NCBI RefSeq assembly: GCF_001049755.1 | Contig: NZ_CVLB01000003.1 | Coordinates: forward strand, 186,001-250,000 | Origin: Brachyspira suanatina | GTDB taxonomy: Bacteria > Spirochaetota > Brachyspiria > Brachyspirales > Brachyspiraceae | Reading direction: 5' to 3' | Length of the DNA: 64,000 nucleotides | Position numbers and translations under genes: made by a program | The notes under the pieces: generated by a model | The model's database searches: none | What the model was told of the DNA's origin: nothing | The model's input: the letters and a program-made list of their open reading frames with translations, nothing else | In this document: positions 25,991-35,038 of the stretch, piece by piece | Numbering within the stretch: position 1 is the first letter of the stretch | Layout of the letters: each line of letters begins with the position of its first letter

Positions 25991-27151
25991 TTAATTAGCA
26001 GTATTAGCTGAATCGTTTTTTATACCTGTTAGAGATTCTTCTATAGTTGTAGCTGAATCAGAATCTCCCTCACCTATAACAGATTTGGCAAGATTCTTTA
26101 TTTTATCGCTGGCAGATGAAGTGGCCAATGTTTTTATAGCATCATACATATTTCCTGTAGGTGCGGATTCTTTGTATAAATTAAGTATCTCTGTAGTGAT
26201 AGCCTCTGAATTGTCATTTTTAAGTCTGTAAATTAGAAGTTCTTCTATTTCAGGCTCTGATTTGTAATTGGATAAAGCCTTAATAGCATAAATACGTACA
26301 GAATCACTGTCATTTTTAGCAGCTTCTATTACATCTTTTTTAACATCTCCATAAGCACTGTATTCAGGAAGTACATATATAACCCTTGCAGTAATCTCCG
26401 GTAAATCTTCAGCAAGAAGTTTTTGAAGTATCTCATAATTTTCAGCACTAGGATAAGCACCCAATGCCACAACACCCATATATCTAACCAAAGCAGGTTC
26501 TCCGGCATTTTGAGCTGCATTCTGACAAATCTTTTCACCTTTAGTGTTTTTAGTTATACTGAAATATCTTAATATCTCAACTTTAGTACTTGATCCTACA
26601 GTATTATTTGTATATATCTCTAATAAATAATCTGCAGCCATCTCTGATTTTATAGCTCCCAAAGCATTAACCATACTGTCTAATACAAGCCCTGAAGCAT
26701 TTGTAATTTCTGCCATTATAGGAACTTCATATTGAATATCAGGATAAATAGAACATAAATAATAAGCATCTTTTCTTACACTGTCACTTTCATCTTTAAT
26801 AGCATATTCTATTATAGCTTTTGCATTATCATTTTTGTTTTGTTTAAAGAAATTTATGATCTCACTTTTTACTCTGTTATTCTTTTCTTCAGGATAATGA
26901 GTAGCAAGCATTGCGATATCAGCTTCATTTTTTGTTCTTTTTATTTTAGCAATAGTGGCTATTTTTTGAGTAGGAGTTCCATATTTAAAAGCTTTTTCAT
27001 ACTCAGCATTAAGTATTCCTGATGTTTCAGCAGCTAAAGTATTTGTTGAAATTGTAGGAGCTGTAGGAGCTTCATTAGTAGGACTTTCAGAAAAAGCTGT
27101 AAAATTAATTAGTATAGTAAATATTAAAGTACAAATAACAATATTTCTCAT
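25991..27151 (-). CDS. Secreted HEAT-repeat protein
   Basis: The 386-residue protein has a signal peptide (MRNIVICTLIFTILINFTAFS) and a T/P-rich linker. At least seven HEAT-like helical repeats follow, each near 35 residues (AKAIIEYAIKDESDSVRKDAYYLC, AADYLLEIYTNNTVGSSTKVEILRYF, VKKDVIEAAKNDSDSVRIYAIKALSNYKS and others). The D-S-D-S-V-R turn repeats. HEAT arrays are protein-binding scaffolds; here it would act in the periplasm. The partner is unknown. The C-terminus (DSATTIEESLTG) is low-complexity. Transcribed alone, with a clear terminator. Confidence 0.8.
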   Translation of the reverse strand: MRNIVICTLIFTILINFTAFSESPTNEAPTAPTISTNTLAAETSGILNAEYEKAFKYGTPTQKIATIAKIKRTKNEADIAMLATHYPEEKNNRVKSEIINFFKQNKNDNAKAIIEYAIKDESDSVRKDAYYLCSIYPDIQYEVPIMAEITNASGLVLDSMVNALGAIKSEMAADYLLEIYTNNTVGSSTKVEILRYFSITKNTKGEKICQNAAQNAGEPALVRYMGVVALGAYPSAENYEILQKLLAEDLPEITARVIYVLPEYSAYGDVKKDVIEAAKNDSDSVRIYAIKALSNYKSEPEIEELLIYRLKNDNSEAITTEILNLYKESAPTGNMYDAIKTLATSSASDKIKNLAKSVIGEGDSDSATTIEESLTGIKNDSANTAN

Positions 27152-27184
27152 AAAATAAAAATTTCCTTAAAGTTTATAATAAAA

Positions 27185-27217
27185 ACCTCCTTTACAGTAT
27201 TAATGATAAAGGAGGTT
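27185..27217. terminator. Terminator after the OmpA-like pair
   Basis: ACCTCCTTTA pairs with TAAAGGAGGT around a short loop, with A and T tracts on the two sides. It lies just past the stop of the second OmpA-like gene on the minus strand and also before the HEAT-repeat gene. Confidence 0.7.
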
Positions 27218-27242
27218 TGTTTTTTACTATTTTGTAATACAA

Positions 27243-27881
27243 TCAATTTCCCTGATATGTACTTTCGCTTCTTACATCCAAATTAGAAATGTAAGTATTA
27301 TATTTTACTAAATCTTCATCATTGGCTATTATAACAAACTCATATCTTCTAAGTTCATTTTGAGTAGGGTATTCAGGAAGAGCTTCTCCAAGAGGACTTT
27401 CTATTACTCTTTCAGAAGGTACTCCCTTAGCCAACAAGTATGCCTTACCATTTTTAGCTCTTACAACAGAAAGATTATAATTATAAGGATAAGCCTTTCC
27501 TCTGTTACTAGTATGAGCTTCCAAAACTATATTTACATTAGGATTCTTATCTAAAAACTCTATAACCTGATTGAAAGACATTTCAGCTGTTGCTGGCATA
27601 TTAGTCTCTACGAATTTGAATATTACTTTTGGAGTAGTTTCTAGTATTTTTCCTCTTTCAGTATCTCTTATAGAAGTATCCATAGGAAGATAAAGCTCTT
27701 CAGAACCAGATGCCAATGTTTTTGTATCAGCTACTACTTCTTCTGGTTTTGGTTTTTCTTCTTCTACTGCTGGAGTATCGTCTGCTATCACAACATCCTC
27801 CGGAGTTGTACTTGTAGGCGTACTTTTACATGCTATTATGACAAAGATCAATAAACTAAAAATAAATAAAAGTTTTTTCAT
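27243..27881 (-). CDS. OmpA-like lipoprotein (copy 2)
   Basis: The 212-residue protein has the lipobox FVIIAC, a low-complexity E/P linker (VEEEKPKPEEVV) and an OmpA C-terminal-like peptidoglycan-binding domain: FNQVIEFLDKNPNVNIVLEAHTSNRG, then YNLSVVRAKNGKAYLLAKGV and ENELRRYEFVI-type ending (residues read QNELRRYEFVIIA). The family usually has NxxLSxxRAxxVxxyL and NRRVE; here NLSVVRAKNGKAYLL and ELRRYEF stand in. Such lipoproteins tether the outer membrane to peptidoglycan. The gene at 27902 is a paralog 20 bases upstream, so the pair arose by tandem duplication and is one operon. Confidence 0.8.
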   Translation of the reverse strand: MKKLLFIFSLLIFVIIACKSTPTSTTPEDVVIADDTPAVEEEKPKPEEVVADTKTLASGSEELYLPMDTSIRDTERGKILETTPKVIFKFVETNMPATAEMSFNQVIEFLDKNPNVNIVLEAHTSNRGKAYPYNYNLSVVRAKNGKAYLLAKGVPSERVIESPLGEALPEYPTQNELRRYEFVIIANDEDLVKYNTYISNLDVRSESTYQGN

Positions 27882-27901
27882 TATTTACTTAAACCTCGGC
27901 A

Positions 27902-28513
27902 TTAATTTGTTTCCTTATTAATGTCGACAGTTTTAGCAAAATCGTTATACTTTTTCAAATCATCTTCAGTCATTATTATTATAAATTCGCTTCTTCTATT
28001 TTCTTTAAGAGTAGGGTATTCAGGCAAAGCCTCTCCGAAAGCATTTTTTAATAATTTACTGTTTTCTACGCCTAATTTTATTATATAGTTGTAGCTTTTA
28101 TCAGATCTTCTTTGAGATAGAGCATAGTTATAAGGAGCAGGACCTTCTTTACTAGAATTGCCTTCTACCATTATTCTTATACCTGGATTATTATTTATTA
28201 TTTGATAAACTAAATTATAAGCCTCTTTATAAGTTCCTATTTCTATAGTATTATCAAAACCGAATTTTACCTCATAAGTTGAACCAGGCTTACCAACATC
28301 TGTTTTAGATTTAGGATCATGAAGTACTAATACTTTTCCTCTTGGAGTTTCTCTTACACTAGCTCCATCAGGAAGGTTAAGCCCTTTAGCATTTTGATTA
28401 TTTGCTTCAGTTGTTTTGAATCCGCTATTATCTTCTGGACCAGTAGCAACAGGGGCACTTTTACATGCGGCTGCTAGAATAACTACTGACATAAGTAAAA
28501 ATATTTTTTTCAT
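27902..28513 (-). CDS. OmpA-like lipoprotein (copy 1)
   Basis: The 203-residue protein has the lipobox LAAACK and an OmpA-like domain: AYNLVYQIINNNPGIRIMVEGNSSKEG, YNYALSQRRSDKSYNYIIKLGV and LKENRRSEFIIIM. The YALSQRRSxxxxxYI and ENRRSEF motifs are closer to the family consensus than those of its neighbour at 27243. The two share the LPxGxSxRxTxRGK segment (LPDGASVRETPRGKVL here, LPMDTSIRDTERGKIL there) before the domain, showing common origin. Probably in the outer membrane or periplasm, bound to peptidoglycan. First gene of the two-gene operon. Confidence 0.82.
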   Translation of the reverse strand: MKKIFLLMSVVILAAACKSAPVATGPEDNSGFKTTEANNQNAKGLNLPDGASVRETPRGKVLVLHDPKSKTDVGKPGSTYEVKFGFDNTIEIGTYKEAYNLVYQIINNNPGIRIMVEGNSSKEGPAPYNYALSQRRSDKSYNYIIKLGVENSKLLKNAFGEALPEYPTLKENRRSEFIIIMTEDDLKKYNDFAKTVDINKETN

Positions 28514-28693
28514 AATTATATTTCCTTAAATATCATATTATTATATTAAAACAATTAACATAATATACATCTATAACAAAAATAATACTATATTTGTAAA
28601 ATTGTAAAAACTATAGTTATTTTCATATATTGATAATTAATCATTGAATATACAAAATTTAAGCTACATTTAAAACATTTTTGCTTCAGTATC

Positions 28694-30412
28694 TTATTTT
28701 AATGACTTTTGATATATGCATTCAAATGTATCGCCTAAATTCTTACTTCTAGCAAAAGAGCTATATATTCCTGATAGAAAATTATTTTTTCTAATGAAAT
28801 TAAAGCCGAATATATCGCAGAATCTATTATAATAAACGCTTTGATTTTCTAAATTTATGCATTTTAAAGAATATTTAGACATAAGTAAGTCTAAGGATTT
28901 AGGGTTAGCTTCAAAAGCATGATCCGAAGGTACTATAGAAAAATAGTTTTTGTTGAATCTTCCGCTTAAACCATTACCATTAGGGGTAGCGAATGCTAAT
29001 ATTCCGTCATCTTTAAGGGAGTAAATTATATTTTCTAAAATACTTTCAAAATTGTATATATGCTCTACAACATACCAGGCTGTTATTATATCATATTCTT
29101 TTTCTTTATATTCAAAATCTAGCAAAGAGCAATTATGTACATTGAGATTAAGAGTGTTTATACAGTAGTTTGAGGCATATTCGCTTATCTCTATACCTTC
29201 TGTTTCATATCCGTATTCTCTTGCCTCTTTAAGAAAGAAACCCATTGCACTGCCTATATCAAGTACTTTTCCATTAGGTTTTATTTTCTTTATTTTTTCT
29301 AATCTTCTTTTTGCCAAAGCAGTTAAATTTGCACTGTCTTCTTCATAGGTTTTTCCGTACTGATTCTTATAATCTTCAACAAAATATTTAGATGAATAAT
29401 CTGTAAATGGAGGAAGGAAATATTTTCTAAACAGAGTATTGCATTTCTGGCATTTATACAAATTTGATTCCAAATTTCTATTTTTCATTTCTATATTTCT
29501 GCTTTTGCAAAATGGGCATTCTATATCTTTGAAATCTTTTATATTATCTATTATAGTTTTTATACGCTCTAAAGATTTATCTGTATTTATTAATTTACCT
29601 TTTTCTTTAAATTTATTTTGTATATCATCATTGAATAGAAATTCTTTTAATCTATTTAGAGCAGCATCACTATCTATATTTTGAAAAAATCCTAAATTAA
29701 AAAATAACTCTTCCTGACTTTTAGCCAAGTCATCATGATATTTTGTAGGTGAAAGCAATATTACAGGTATAGAAGATTCTATGCATTCAAAGGCAGTGAG
29801 TCCGAAATAGGTTATAACTGCACTGTATGGATTTTCAAATATATCAGTTCCGAAATTTTTATAAGTTATATTATTGTATTCACTTTCCCTTTCTGTATCT
29901 ATCAATACAAAATTTTTATCTTCTATTTTGCTTATTATTTCTATAGCTTTATTTTTTAATTCATTATTAAATCCAAGATAAAGAAGAATAGGGGCATCAG
30001 CATCATATTTAGGTTTTACATTAGAGTTTAATATAGTAGCAATAAAAGGCTTTATATTTACCTCTTTAGAATTATCTATATTAGGAAGCATTTCTATAAC
30101 TATATCGGCGAATGCTCTTTCATTTCCTACACTGTCTATTATTATAACACTGCTTATTTTTTTTAATTCTTTTATATATTTTGAGTCTACTTCTCTGCTG
30201 TCTACTATTATTAGATAAGGATTTAAATTTACTATTTCATTATATTTACATGTATTTATAGTATTATCTTTAAATATACCGCTGTTATCATTAATAGAAG
30301 AAAATGTAAAATTATAATATTCTTTTAACTTATTTGCTATGAACTTCATACGGGTAATATGTCCAAACCCGTATATTGTTCCTATATCTGTTATTATACA
30401 TATATCCTGCAT
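28694..30412 (-). CDS. PseG-like glycosyl hydrolase/transferase fused to a methyltransferase
   Basis: Residues 1-270 follow the PseG/SpsG fold: IYGFGHITRMKFIANKL (family G-x-GH-x3-R), then VIIDSVGNERAFAD and VITYFGLTAFECIESSIPVI. PseG removes UDP from a pseudaminic acid precursor. Residues 290-340 hold a four-cysteine zinc-ribbon (CPFCKS, then CQKCNTLF). Residues 375-500 are a class I SAM methyltransferase (VLDIGSAMGFFLKEAREYG, then DIITAWYVVEHI). The fusion suggests synthesis and methylation of a nonulosonic or related sugar, perhaps for flagellin or surface glycans. No other sugar-pathway genes are adjacent. The start ATG lacks a strong ribosome site. Confidence 0.75.
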   Translation of the reverse strand: MQDICIITDIGTIYGFGHITRMKFIANKLKEYYNFTFSSINDNSGIFKDNTINTCKYNEIVNLNPYLIIVDSREVDSKYIKELKKISSVIIIDSVGNERAFADIVIEMLPNIDNSKEVNIKPFIATILNSNVKPKYDADAPILLYLGFNNELKNKAIEIISKIEDKNFVLIDTERESEYNNITYKNFGTDIFENPYSAVITYFGLTAFECIESSIPVILLSPTKYHDDLAKSQEELFFNLGFFQNIDSDAALNRLKEFLFNDDIQNKFKEKGKLINTDKSLERIKTIIDNIKDFKDIECPFCKSRNIEMKNRNLESNLYKCQKCNTLFRKYFLPPFTDYSSKYFVEDYKNQYGKTYEEDSANLTALAKRRLEKIKKIKPNGKVLDIGSAMGFFLKEAREYGYETEGIEISEYASNYCINTLNLNVHNCSLLDFEYKEKEYDIITAWYVVEHIYNFESILENIIYSLKDDGILAFATPNGNGLSGRFNKNYFSIVPSDHAFEANPKSLDLLMSKYSLKCINLENQSVYYNRFCDIFGFNFIRKNNFLSGIYSSFARSKNLGDTFECIYQKSLK

Positions 30413-30587
30413 AGATCTTACAACTGTTTGAAATTTATTTATAATTCAAATTATTATATAACAAAAAAAATATTATTACAAATTAATATTCAATAGTAAT
30501 CATATTATTCTAAGTACATTTTTATATATTATAAAAGTTTAGGGGTGGGCGGGCGGGCAGTGTATATAAAAAAATAAAATATCATTT

Positions 30588-31295
30588 CTATTTATAATTA
30601 GATATCATATCATTTATTCTATTCATAGCTTTTAAATCTTCATTGTCTTCATTATAGCTTTCATTATTTTCATTGCTTTTTAGATATATGTAAGCATTAT
30701 CTCCATTATTATCAGTTTCATCAATATTAATATTATTTTCAAGAAGCTCTTTTACTATATCTTCTTTAAGCATTAAGCATGCATACATAAGTCCATTAAC
30801 ACCCTCATTAGTTTTGCTGTTAATATATGCATTATGATTTATAAGAAGTTTTAATATATTAGTATTATCATGATTGCAGGCATAAATGAGAGGAGTAAAG
30901 CCATCATTATTTTTTGTATTAACATCAGCATTGTATTTTAATAATAGTTTAACAATATCAATCCTTTTATAAAATACTGCAGTAAGAAATGCATCGAAAC
31001 CTTGTTTATTTTTGATATTTAAGTCAGCATTGTTTTTAAGCAGAATTTCAGCAATTTCACTATGCCCGTAAAATGAAGCAAATATCAAAGCAGTCCAATT
31101 TTCATCGGTTTGCAAATTAATATCAGCATTATTTTTTATTAATTCTTCGGCGATATTAACTCTATTAAATATAGATGCAAGCATTAAGGCAGTAAATCCT
31201 TCATCATCCAGCTTATTTATGTTAATATTTTTATTTAAGCATTCTTTTAATTTGTTTAAATCTCCGCTTTTAGCAGCATCAAAAAATTCTTTCAT
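30588..31295 (-). CDS. Ankyrin-repeat protein
   Basis: The 235-residue protein has six ankyrin repeats with no signal peptide. Examples are DDEGFTALMLASIFNRVNIAEELIKNNADINL, DENWTALIFASFYGHSEIAEILLKNNADLNI and NDGFTPLIYACNHDNTNILKLLINHNAYINS. The repeats are near-consensus and packed from residue 1 to about 210, with an acidic tail (NENNESYNEDNEDLKAM). Ankyrin arrays bind other proteins; the target is unknown. A G-rich repeat fragment (GGGGTGGGCGGGCGGGC, 30542-30558) lies just after the stop codon and may help end transcription. Confidence 0.85.
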   Translation of the reverse strand: MKEFFDAAKSGDLNKLKECLNKNININKLDDEGFTALMLASIFNRVNIAEELIKNNADINLQTDENWTALIFASFYGHSEIAEILLKNNADLNIKNKQGFDAFLTAVFYKRIDIVKLLLKYNADVNTKNNDGFTPLIYACNHDNTNILKLLINHNAYINSKTNEGVNGLMYACLMLKEDIVKELLENNINIDETDNNGDNAYIYLKSNENNESYNEDNEDLKAMNRINDMISNYK

Positions 31296-31484
31296 TTTAA
31301 TTAAAACCTTATTTCAATATAATAAAAAAATTAACTTACAAGATTAAAGACTGTATTTTATATAAAAAATTGATATTTTCAATTATATTTATATTTTTTA
31401 CATATTTTTTATTGCAAAAAGTTATTTTATTATTTAGAATATAAAAAAAGTTTACATTAATTATGATAATTAGGGTAATTAGAA

Positions 31485-33068
31485 ATGAAGAGAACTACAG
31501 CATTTATAATTTTAATGATAATATTATTTTTATGTTTTTCATGTTCAAAAAAGGAAATACCGCTTCCTGATGATAAGGTAGGGGAGTTTATATTAAATCC
31601 TAATGGACAAACTCCTTTATCATTGTTATACAAGATAGAAACCAATAATAATTATCCTGTTACAGTAATAACAGAAGGAAGATTGGGAGATAAAGATATA
31701 ATTTTTACTTATCCTAAAAATTACGGCTCTAATTTTGCAATACATGGGCTTTATTCAGAAAATACAAATACTGTTCATATTATTAATGGTACAAATAGAA
31801 TATCTACTAATATAATAGTTGATAAACTTTCTATAGACGGACTTTATATTCCAGCTACAAACAGAGTAATAAGAGATTTAAATCCTGAAGAAAATGTGTA
31901 TTTCTTTAATATTAATGATGAGAGTTCTATTACTAATTTAAAAGATAATAATGCAGAATTATATTTTGCAAGTCCTGTTATAAATAGAAGCTGGAAGGGA
32001 CTTTTTTTAATGGGTGTAAGCAGAAAAGGTAATTTGCGTTATGTGAATTATTCTAACTTCTATCTTACTAATGAGATAGCAAAAGTTATAAATCAAGATA
32101 ATGATATTGTTATATATGATACTATGGGGGTTAGCGATTTACTTGGAAATGCAAAACTTGATGTTACTAAATTGAATATAGGCGTTCATCATGATGTTAT
32201 AAGAAAAAAATCTGACAGTAATTATATAATGCTTGCTAATTCCGAGTGGGGCGTTGAAGATAGAATTTGCGAAGTTGATAGTAATGGAAATTTAATAAGA
32301 GATTTATATGTCGGCGATTTAATCAAAAAGATAGTTAATAAAAATGGCGATGAGGCAGAAAAAGAGTATTTAAAAAAATTAATATTCGATGAAGATAATA
32401 AATATTACAGCATAGGAAGAAAAAAAGATTTTCCTATGGATTGGGCACATTGTAATTCTTTAGTTTATGATGAGTCTAATGATATACTTTATTTATCTGT
32501 AAGAAGTTTAGCTGTTATGGCAGTTGATTACAGTGAATGGGAGCTTATTTGGTATATGGCTGATGATACATTAGATACTATGGAATCATACAATCCTTAT
32601 GGCAGATATTTAAAAGATTTAAAATCATTCGATCCTTATAAGGTATTAGGTAATGGAAATACTGACGGCCCTAAAAGTCAACATGCTTTATTTTTGATAT
32701 CAACTAATGTAATAGGTATGTTTGATAATCAAGGCGATGAAGATACAAATCCAAATGGCTCAAGATATGTAGAATATAAAATCACTGGTTCTCATGGTTC
32801 TTGGAAGGCTGAAAAAATATATGAATACAAAACAGAAGATAAATTATATTCTCATTATATATCAGACATAGATTTTTTAAGTAATGGAAATATGCTTCTT
32901 GATTTTGGGAACAATGCTCAGATAATAGAAGTTGATAAAGAAACGAAAGAAGTTTTTTATCATTTGAAATTCACAGTAAAGACTTGGGGTATTTATAGAA
33001 TAGATAAAATGCCTTTATATTATTCCGATGACTATAAATATAGCGAGGATAGTTCTTTTATAAATTAA
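31485..33068 (+). CDS. Arylsulfate sulfotransferase (AssT)-like lipoprotein
   Basis: The 527-residue protein has the lipobox LCFSC and an arylsulfotransferase beta-propeller. Seen are HHDVIRKKSDSNYIMLANSEWG, CEVDSNGNLIRDLYVGDL, DWAHCNSLVYDESNDILYLSVRSLAVMAVDY, GPKSQHALFLI and LYSHYISDIDFLSNGNMLLDFG. AssT moves a sulfate group from one phenolic compound to another through a sulfohistidine. Several histidines in matching contexts are present, and which is catalytic cannot be fixed by eye. A gut anaerobe could use it on host or dietary phenol sulfates. The nicotinamidase-like gene starts 31 bases later, so they may be co-transcribed. Confidence 0.8.
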   Translation: MKRTTAFIILMIILFLCFSCSKKEIPLPDDKVGEFILNPNGQTPLSLLYKIETNNNYPVTVITEGRLGDKDIIFTYPKNYGSNFAIHGLYSENTNTVHIINGTNRISTNIIVDKLSIDGLYIPATNRVIRDLNPEENVYFFNINDESSITNLKDNNAELYFASPVINRSWKGLFLMGVSRKGNLRYVNYSNFYLTNEIAKVINQDNDIVIYDTMGVSDLLGNAKLDVTKLNIGVHHDVIRKKSDSNYIMLANSEWGVEDRICEVDSNGNLIRDLYVGDLIKKIVNKNGDEAEKEYLKKLIFDEDNKYYSIGRKKDFPMDWAHCNSLVYDESNDILYLSVRSLAVMAVDYSEWELIWYMADDTLDTMESYNPYGRYLKDLKSFDPYKVLGNGNTDGPKSQHALFLISTNVIGMFDNQGDEDTNPNGSRYVEYKITGSHGSWKAEKIYEYKTEDKLYSHYISDIDFLSNGNMLLDFGNNAQIIEVDKETKEVFYHLKFTVKTWGIYRIDKMPLYYSDDYKYSEDSSFIN

Positions 33069-33099
33069 ACGATTTTTATATTGCAGGAGTATTAGCGGT

Positions 33100-34002
33100 A
33101 TGAGTGATGTATACGAAAAAATTGTTAATGAAAAATATATAGGAAAGGAAGTTAATCCTATCAATCAGAGTGATATATTTCATCTTGCTGATATTTATTC
33201 AAAAAAATTTAGTTTTAAAAATAATGATAATAATATAGCATTGTTAATAGTAGATACACAGAGAGATTTTATAGATCCTAAAAAAGGTTCTTTGCCTGTA
33301 AAAGGTGCTTTAAAAGATATTAAAAGAATAATAAATTTTATATATTCAAATTTAGAGGATATATCAAGAATTTATGTAACTATGGATACTCATTATTATG
33401 ATTCTATATTTCATCCATATATGTGGAAGAAGCATAGTGGAGAAGATGTTGATCCTTTCACTGAAGTTACATTGGATAAAATATATAATCATGAAATTAT
33501 ACCATTATATAAGAAAGAGCAGATACAATATTTAAAAAAGTTAGAAAAGGCTAATGCAAGAAATCTTATAATATGGCCTTATCATTGTATTCATGGCACA
33601 GACGGTTGGCTTATAGAAAAACAACTCAATAATATGCTTTTATTTTATGAAAGGCTAAGAGAAAAAAATATACATAAAATAATAAAAGGTACTGAACGTT
33701 TAACTGAGATGTATGGAGCTGTAAAACCTGAAGTTGTTACTCCTGAAACTAGATTTTTTGATATGGCTTGGGTTTATGAATTAAAAAATTATAAATATAT
33801 ATATGTTTGCGGCGAGGCAAAAGATTTTAGTCTTTATGATACATTATATCAGATATGTGATGTATATTCAAGCGATAAAAATATCACTAAGAAAATTAAT
33901 GTTATGATTAATTGCTGCAGTAGCATATACAATAATAAAGAAATTGAAAAAAAGTATAATCAATTACAAAAAAATTATGGAATTAATATTATAGAAGTAT
34001 AA
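33100..34002 (+). CDS. Nicotinamidase/isochorismatase-like protein with Ser for catalytic Cys
   Basis: The 300-residue protein keeps the family fold. ALLIVDTQRDF carries the catalytic aspartate, IYVTMDTHY and IIWPYHCIHGTDG match nicotinamidase metal-site regions, and IIKGTE supplies a candidate lysine. The nucleophile segment usually reads VGLATDYCVxxT; here it is VCGEAKDFSLYDT, with serine where the cysteine should be. It is about 100 residues longer than typical members (extra N-terminus and an inserted helical part at 130-180). Activity is therefore doubtful or altered. TTGCAGGAG lies about 10 bases before the ATG. Confidence 0.75.
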   Translation: MSDVYEKIVNEKYIGKEVNPINQSDIFHLADIYSKKFSFKNNDNNIALLIVDTQRDFIDPKKGSLPVKGALKDIKRIINFIYSNLEDISRIYVTMDTHYYDSIFHPYMWKKHSGEDVDPFTEVTLDKIYNHEIIPLYKKEQIQYLKKLEKANARNLIIWPYHCIHGTDGWLIEKQLNNMLLFYERLREKNIHKIIKGTERLTEMYGAVKPEVVTPETRFFDMAWVYELKNYKYIYVCGEAKDFSLYDTLYQICDVYSSDKNITKKINVMINCCSSIYNNKEIEKKYNQLQKNYGINIIEV

Positions 34003-34021
34003 TTAATATATTAAAGTTATA

Positions 34022-34056
34022 AAAATAGGTATGGATATTTTATCTATACCTATTTT
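34022..34056. terminator. Bidirectional terminator
   Basis: AAAATAGGTATGGAT pairs with ATCTATACCTATTTT around a short loop, between two convergent genes, with A and T tracts on either side. Confidence 0.8.
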
Positions 34057-34072
34057 AAATTATATATAATTA

Positions 34073-34525
34073 TTATAAATCTGTATTCCAGTTAGCAGAC
34101 TGTATCATGATATCAATATCATTAAATGCTTTTGATAATTTGTCAAATTCATTTTGTATATCTTTTACATTAACTAATACTTTCATTTTTACTTCATTTT
34201 TTGCTGTTCTAAAATCTTTACTGTTTACCTCTTTCAAAATGCTTTTATAAATATCTATTTCCCTGCTTAATTTATCTCTTATATTAATAGCTTCTGATAT
34301 TGATATACCTATCTCTAATCTTGTAGTATTCTCTTTATTGCTTATTTTCATCATCAAGTCGGACAATTCATTATTTGTTTCTATATATTCTTTAATCAAA
34401 TCATTGGGGTCTTCATTATTTTCATTATCTTCTTTTATGGCAACATTATTTTTAACTCTTTTCTTTAAATTATCTATTTTTTTGATATATTCCTCTTTTT
34501 TTAGCAATGCTTCTCCTAGTTTCAT
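34073..34525 (-). CDS. DIP1984-family coiled-coil protein
   Basis: The 150-residue, fully helical protein begins MKLGEALLKKEEYIKKIDNLKKRVKNNV, has EDPNDLIKEYIETNNELSDLMMKIS in the middle, and later ISEAINIRDKLSREIDIYKSIL. This follows the DIP1984/septicolysin-like family (MKLAEALxxRAxLxxRIxxLxxRLxxNA, then EDPxxLLxE). Function of the family is not established. Length is normal. AGGAGA 8 bases before the ATG supports the start. Confidence 0.75.
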   Translation of the reverse strand: MKLGEALLKKEEYIKKIDNLKKRVKNNVAIKEDNENNEDPNDLIKEYIETNNELSDLMMKISNKENTTRLEIGISISEAINIRDKLSREIDIYKSILKEVNSKDFRTAKNEVKMKVLVNVKDIQNEFDKLSKAFNDIDIMIQSANWNTDL

Positions 34526-34545
34526 AAATATCTCCTATAATTATT

Positions 34546-34573
34546 TTGACATAAATTAATTTTGTAGTATTAT
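34546..34573 (+). promoter_or_regulatory. Strong sigma-70-like promoter
   Basis: A consensus TTGACA (34546-34551), 16-base spacer and TATTAT (34568-34573) give a predicted start near 34580. The leader is short with AAGGA before the ATG at 34593. Confidence 0.65.
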
Positions 34574-34592
34574 ATATCTATAAGGACAAAAT

Positions 34593-35015
34593 ATGAACAT
34601 ATTACTAAAAATTATAATAATATTTTCTGCATTTTTTATAACCAGCTGTCTTAATTTTAATACAGGTTCAGTATCATTTAATAATAATGGTATAGATGAT
34701 AAATATTATGGTACTTATGAAGGATCAATAACTGTAAGAGAGAATAATAATTTGAGTTCTCAGGCATTTGCTAGTGTGGTAATAGGAAGCGGAAGTGCTA
34801 TAACTATAAGAATGAATGGAAGTCTTATAAACTTTTATAATACTGCTTACAAAGAGAATATAATAAGAATTTCTGATAATGTATATAAAGTTTCTATTAA
34901 TTCATCTGGATATAAATATGATTTTACTTTATCTTTCAACAATAGTTATATGAATCTTTCTTTTTATGCAAATAATAACACTTTAGGTGAAGGTAATTTA
35001 ACAAAGATAAGATAA
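34593..35015 (+). CDS. Small lipoprotein, unknown function
   Basis: The 140-residue protein has a signal with lipobox FITSC. The mature part looks like a small beta-barrel: YYGTYEGSITVRENNNLSS, then VVIGSGSAITIRMNGS, VYKVSINSSGYKYDFTLSF and a final YANNNTLGEGNLTKIR. The pattern of a GTYxG start and GxGxL end is common in small secreted bacterial proteins with a lipocalin-like fold; this is only a resemblance. The gene has a near-consensus promoter and an AAGGA site, so it is probably well expressed. Transcription likely ends in repeat copy C just downstream. Confidence 0.7.
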   Translation: MNILLKIIIIFSAFFITSCLNFNTGSVSFNNNGIDDKYYGTYEGSITVRENNNLSSQAFASVVIGSGSAITIRMNGSLINFYNTAYKENIIRISDNVYKVSINSSGYKYDFTLSFNNSYMNLSFYANNNTLGEGNLTKIR

Positions 35016-35038
35016 GTATAGAAAACTATTTTAGAGTT

